A stretch of 64,000 nt of DNA from Arthrobacter globiformis. GTDB lineage: Bacteria > Actinomycetota > Actinomycetes > Actinomycetales > Micrococcaceae. The notes under the pieces are model-generated. The model saw only the letters and a program-made list of their open reading frames with translations, did no database searches and had not been told where the DNA came from. The stretch spans positions 62,001 through 126,000 of the forward strand of contig NZ_JAUSXI010000001.1 in NCBI RefSeq assembly GCF_030815865.1. The letters are read 5' to 3'. This document shows, one piece after another, positions 60,811-64,000 of this stretch (its first letter is position 1; each line of letters opens with the position of its first letter). The position numbers and the translations under genes are program-made.

Positions 60811-62178
60811 ATGTCGATTAATTCCCAAACCCGAGGTTCCGTCTCCGACGCCAAGCCGAAGGGCGGCGAAAACTCAATGAAGAGGGTCGTCGCCGCGAGC
60901 TTCGTCGGCACCACGCTTGAGTACTACGACTTCTTTGCCTACAGCACAGCCGCCTCCATCGTATTCCCCATCCTGTTTTTCCCTGGTTCAGAGCCCGCCA
61001 CGGGCCTCCTCCTGGCCTTGGCCACCTACGCTGTGGGCTACGTTGTCCGTCCCCTGGGCGCCGCCATCTTCGGCCACTTCGGTGACAAAATCGGCCGCAA
61101 AAACGTCCTTGTCACGACGCTGCTCCTGATGGGCCTGGCCAGCGCCGCCGTCGGGCTCCTGCCCACCTACGAAAACATCGGCGTCTGGGCTCCGGTCCTT
61201 CTGGTCAGCCTGCGCTTCCTGCAGGGCATCGGCATCGGCGGCGAGTGGGGCGGCGCGGCCCTCATGGTCACCGAGTCGGACAAGAGCGGCCGGCGCGGGC
61301 TCTTCGGCAGCCTCGTCCAAACCGCTGCCCCTACCGGCCTGCTCCTGGCCACCGGCATCTTCACGCTCATGTCTTCGGCTTTCTCCAAGGAAGCCTTCCT
61401 CGCCTGGGGCTGGCGGATCCCCTTCCTGATCAGCTTCGTTCTGGTAGCCATCGGCCTCTACATCCGGATGAAGCTCGCGGAATCGCCGATCTTCGAAGCG
61501 ACGGAAAAGAAGGCCGCGGAGAAGAAGCACGAAGAGGTCAAGGCCCCGCTCCTGTACGTCTTCAAGCACTACAAGAAGCAGCTGGCCCTTGCAGTCGGTG
61601 CCCGCATCGGCAGCGACATCGCGTTCTACATCTTTGCGCTGTTCGTCCTCGTCTACGGAACCGAGCACCTGGGCCTGCCCAAGAGCCTGGCCCTGGCCGC
61701 CTCGACCATTTCCGCTGTTGCGCAGATGATCAGCATCCCGCTGTTCGGCGCGCTCTCGGACCGGGTGGGCCGCAGGCCCGTCATGATCGGCGGCGCCATC
61801 GGGGGCATCATCTACAGCTTCGTATTCATTGCGATGCTCGACTCCAGGGACCCGTTCCTGGTGCTCATCGCCCCTGCCATCGGCCTGGTGATCGTTGCAG
61901 CCATGTACGCCCCGGTCGCCTCGTTCATCCCCGAACTGTTCGCAACCAAGGTCCGGTACACCGGCTCCGCCGTCGGTTTCCAGCTCGCCGGCGTTTTCGG
62001 CGGTGGTTTCGCCCCGCTGATCGCCATCCAACTGATCGTCCTGACCAGCTCCGGATTCGCCGTGGCAGGTTACCTGTCCGCCGCGCTTCTGCTCATGGTG
62101 TTCTGCGTCTACGTCGCCAAAGAAACGTCCAAGATCACCATGAACGAGGCCGGCAAGACGGCCAGCACCACACGATAA
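60811..62178 (+). CDS. MHS family MFS transporter (metabolite:H+ symporter)
   Basis: 455 residues. Typical of ShiA/KgtP/ProP relatives: ASFVGTTLEYYDFFAYSTAA at the N terminus, HFGDKIGRKNVLV, RFLQGIGIGGEWGGAALMVT, and SDRVGRRPVMIGG. Substrates are carboxylates or amino-acid derivatives; the exact one is unknown. AGGAGGG precedes the ATG. The amidase follows 11 bp later, so the two are cotranscribed. Confidence 0.9.
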   Translation: MSINSQTRGSVSDAKPKGGENSMKRVVAASFVGTTLEYYDFFAYSTAASIVFPILFFPGSEPATGLLLALATYAVGYVVRPLGAAIFGHFGDKIGRKNVLVTTLLLMGLASAAVGLLPTYENIGVWAPVLLVSLRFLQGIGIGGEWGGAALMVTESDKSGRRGLFGSLVQTAAPTGLLLATGIFTLMSSAFSKEAFLAWGWRIPFLISFVLVAIGLYIRMKLAESPIFEATEKKAAEKKHEEVKAPLLYVFKHYKKQLALAVGARIGSDIAFYIFALFVLVYGTEHLGLPKSLALAASTISAVAQMISIPLFGALSDRVGRRPVMIGGAIGGIIYSFVFIAMLDSRDPFLVLIAPAIGLVIVAAMYAPVASFIPELFATKVRYTGSAVGFQLAGVFGGGFAPLIAIQLIVLTSSGFAVAGYLSAALLLMVFCVYVAKETSKITMNEAGKTASTTR

Positions 62179-62189
62179 GGATCAGGGAC

Positions 62190-63693
62190 ATGAACAACAC
62201 CGCGCCGCCTTCAACGCGGGCCGCCCTCGACAGGGAACAGCTGACCCGGCTTTCCATGACCGAATGGGCAACCGCCCTGCGGGAGGGCCGCCTGACAGCG
62301 ACTGAATGCCTGGAACTGCATCTCGAACGGATCGCCCAGGAAAACCCCCGCCTGAACGCCATCGTCACCCTCAATCCGATGGCAGCTGACGACGCGGCCG
62401 CCGCGGACAGGGCTGCCGCCGCCGGCGGGCCGCTGGGCCCCTTGCACGGCGTGCCGTTCACGGTGAAGGACACCTTGGCCACGAAGGGCCTGCGTACCAC
62501 CGCGGGAAGCCCCCTTCTGGGGGATTACGTTCCGGAGCAGTCCGCGACGGCGGTCCGCCGCCTGCAGGAGGCAGGAGCGGTGTTGTTGGGCAAGACGAAC
62601 TGTTCGGAGTTCGCGGTGGCGACACACACCAGCAACCCGCTCTTCGGAGACACCTGGAATCCGTGGGACACCGGCCTGACATCAGGCGGTTCCACCGGCG
62701 GCGACAGCGCCGCCGTGGCGTCCGGCATGAGCGCCTTCGGGCTCGGCACCGACTTTGGCGGATCCATCCGCTGGCCCGCCCACTGCACGGGCCTGGCGAG
62801 CCTGCGGCCCACCGTCGGACTGGTGCCGGAGACGGGACTCCTGCCGTACGTACCGCCGGCGGTCGGAGAAAGCCTCCCCGCGCCCAACTCGATGTCTGCC
62901 TTGCACCGGCTCGGCACCGTCGCCTGGCTGGCCCGGAGCGTGGACGATCTGGGCGTACTGCTTGGCGTTCTCGCCGGGACGGACGGCGTGGATCCTTCCA
63001 CCCGTGCCGGTACCGGTGGGCGGCCCAATCGAGTCCCTGGCCGGGATCAGCTGTGCCTGGTTCGAGGACGAGGGCACCCACCCCGTCCGGGACGATCTGG
63101 TGACTGCCGTCCGGAAGGCAGCAGAAGCCCTGGATAGCCTTGGTGTTCCGACAACGCACGGCAGGCCGCCAGGCCTCGAGCGGGCAGCGGCAGCCTTTGT
63201 GGCCCTCCGCACGGCCGAGGGAATGCCCGAGGTGGTGGAGCTTGCCACAGGGCGTGAGGACTGGCTGGGCGGCAACCTCCGCGACTCCTTGCTGGGTGCA
63301 GAACCCGGCACAGTGGCGGACTACCGCAAAGCTGCCGCTGAGCGGGATGCGATCCGTGCACAGGTGCTGGGGTTCATGGAAGAGCACAATATCCTGCTGC
63401 TGCCGGTGGCCAGCGTACCGGCGTCGGATCCCCTGACCGGTTACTTCAACGTCAGCGGCAAGGACATTCCCTGGACGGAGCTGGGGTCGTGCTGCCGGGC
63501 CATCAGCATCCTCGGATTCCCGGTGGCGGTTGTGCCGTGCGGGCTTTCCAGTGAAGGACTGCCCGTCGGCCTCCAAGTGGTGGGCCGGCCGTACCGCGAC
63601 CGTGAAGTACTCGCCGTCGCCGCGGCCCTTGAACGGGAGTTTGGCCGCTTCAGCCCTCCGCCCTTCATCTCCCGGCCAGATTCAGTGGAGTGA
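62190..63693 (+). pseudogene. Amidase (amidase-signature family), interrupted by a 1-nt frameshift
   Basis: The first 270 codons carry the amidase triad Lys93 (VKDT), cis-Ser168 (SGGSTGG) and Ser192 (FGGSIRWPA). At 63001-63003 a run CCC shifts the frame: before it reads GVDPST, and the next frame continues VPVPVGGPIESLAGISCAWF through to RPDSVE at 63693. Removing one C gives a seamless 500-residue amidase. It is either a real mutation, a phase-variable C run or a sequencing error. The context (two transporters, GntR) suggests hydrolysis of an imported amide. AAGGATCAGGG precedes the ATG. Confidence 0.85.
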
Positions 63694-63699
63694 GCAGAG

Positions 63700-64000
63700 A
63701 TGGATGACGGCGAGGACATAGAGTCACTACAAAACCATGAATGGAGCACCATGCTTGCCGCAGAAGAAACCCAGCACAAGGAGCGTCCCCTCCGCGAGAC
63801 TGTCCGGGACACTCTCCGCAGCAGGATTTTCGAAGGGCATTACGCTCCCGGCACGCGGCTGGTGGAACGCGACCTGGCAGCCGAGTTCAATGTCTCCCGG
63901 CTGCCGGTCCGCGAGGCGCTGCGGATGCTGCGTCAGGAGGGCCTCCTCAGTGACCGGGGAGCCCGCGGCGCCGAGGTCAGCTCACTCAGCCCCAAGGATG
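63700..64000 (+). CDS. GntR family transcriptional regulator (3' end outside window)
   Basis: The frame is open to the window edge; 100 residues are visible. The winged HTH is complete: ERPLRETVRDTLRSRIFEGH, then APGTRLVERDLAAEFNVSRL and PVREALRMLRQEGLL, typical of the FadR/FCD branch. It is the last gene of the amidase locus, so it probably binds the TTTGGGATCCCAAA sites. ATG 63700 has GGAG 9 nt upstream; ATG 63751 with GGAG 4 nt upstream is an alternative. Confidence 0.85.
   Translation, partial: MDDGEDIESLQNHEWSTMLAAEETQHKERPLRETVRDTLRSRIFEGHYAPGTRLVERDLAAEFNVSRLPVREALRMLRQEGLLSDRGARGAEVSSLSPKD

Noticed and set aside
61245..63137. A 630-codon frame joining the MHS transporter region to the amidase
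   Set aside because: The first half is an alternative frame of the transporter; only the part from 62190 encodes amidase.
1..64000. tRNA, rRNA, transposases, integrases and riboswitches
   Set aside because: None was recognised by eye on either strand; a covariance-model search could still find a small RNA.

Overview
The window is a high-GC chromosomal segment from an actinobacterium. Gene content, codon use, the many short leaderless-type promoters and the dispersed intergenic hairpins suggest Micrococcaceae, most like Arthrobacter or Pseudarthrobacter; this is inferred from protein recognition, without a database search. About 59 protein genes cover most of it. No rRNA, tRNA, CRISPR array, transposase, integrase or phage module was seen.

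Layout. 1-5.5 kb: the 3' part of a secreted metalloprotease with ten FG-GAP-type repeats, an Lrp regulator divergent from a LysE exporter, and small hypothetical genes. 5.6-16 kb: NAD malic enzyme, a TetR/MFS pair, a secreted nuclease lipoprotein, RraA-like protein, two MFS transporters (drug type, sugar type) and a divergent HxlR/quinone-reductase pair. 16-22 kb: a mannitol PTS operon (tetR-mtlA-mtlD) divergent from ptsI. 22-28 kb: a hydrolase, an orphan excisionase-like protein, a coupled GntR/soluble-Cache pair, and a PucR(AdeR)-like regulator divergent from alanine dehydrogenase. 28-35.8 kb: oxidoreductases, a TetR/FMN-reductase pair, a GerMN lipoprotein, a PEP-mutase-family protein, an aminotransferase, a universal stress protein and a PAP2 phosphatase. 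35.9-41 kb: hisC-like aminotransferase plus branched-chain 2-oxoacid dehydrogenase E1 alpha, E1 beta and E2. 41-46.9 kb: a holin-like membrane protein, a WXG100-like/hydrolase pair, purB, a phosphatase, an acetyltransferase and a thioesterase. 46.9-51.7 kb: aromatic catabolism (FAD monooxygenase, pobA, IclR regulator, aromatic-acid MFS). 51.8-58 kb: a molybdopterin oxidoreductase with a coupled small helical protein, a FUSC exporter, a secreted propeller protein and a membrane ACT-domain protein. 58-64 kb: a catabolic locus of aldo/keto reductase, two MFS transporters, a frameshifted amidase and a GntR regulator cut by the window edge.

Regulation stands out. Several divergent regulator/target pairs carry clear dyads between them: GGTCGAC-AATA-GTCGACC before adeR-like/ald; TATAGC-AAC-GCTATA between the mtl TetR and ptsI; a TTCC..TGAA.GG motif twice in the pob region; a 42-bp dyad before the 2-oxoacid dehydrogenase genes; and TTTGGGATCCCAAA repeated before both transporters of the last locus. 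At least fifteen genes have a TANNNT hexamer 6-7 nt before the start codon, indicating extensive leaderless transcription. The most notable candidates for little-described biology are the GntR/soluble-Cache pair, the WXG100-like/hydrolase pair, the oxidoreductase with a missing cluster cysteine and its coupled partner, and an inverted array of 31-bp repeats next to mtlD.
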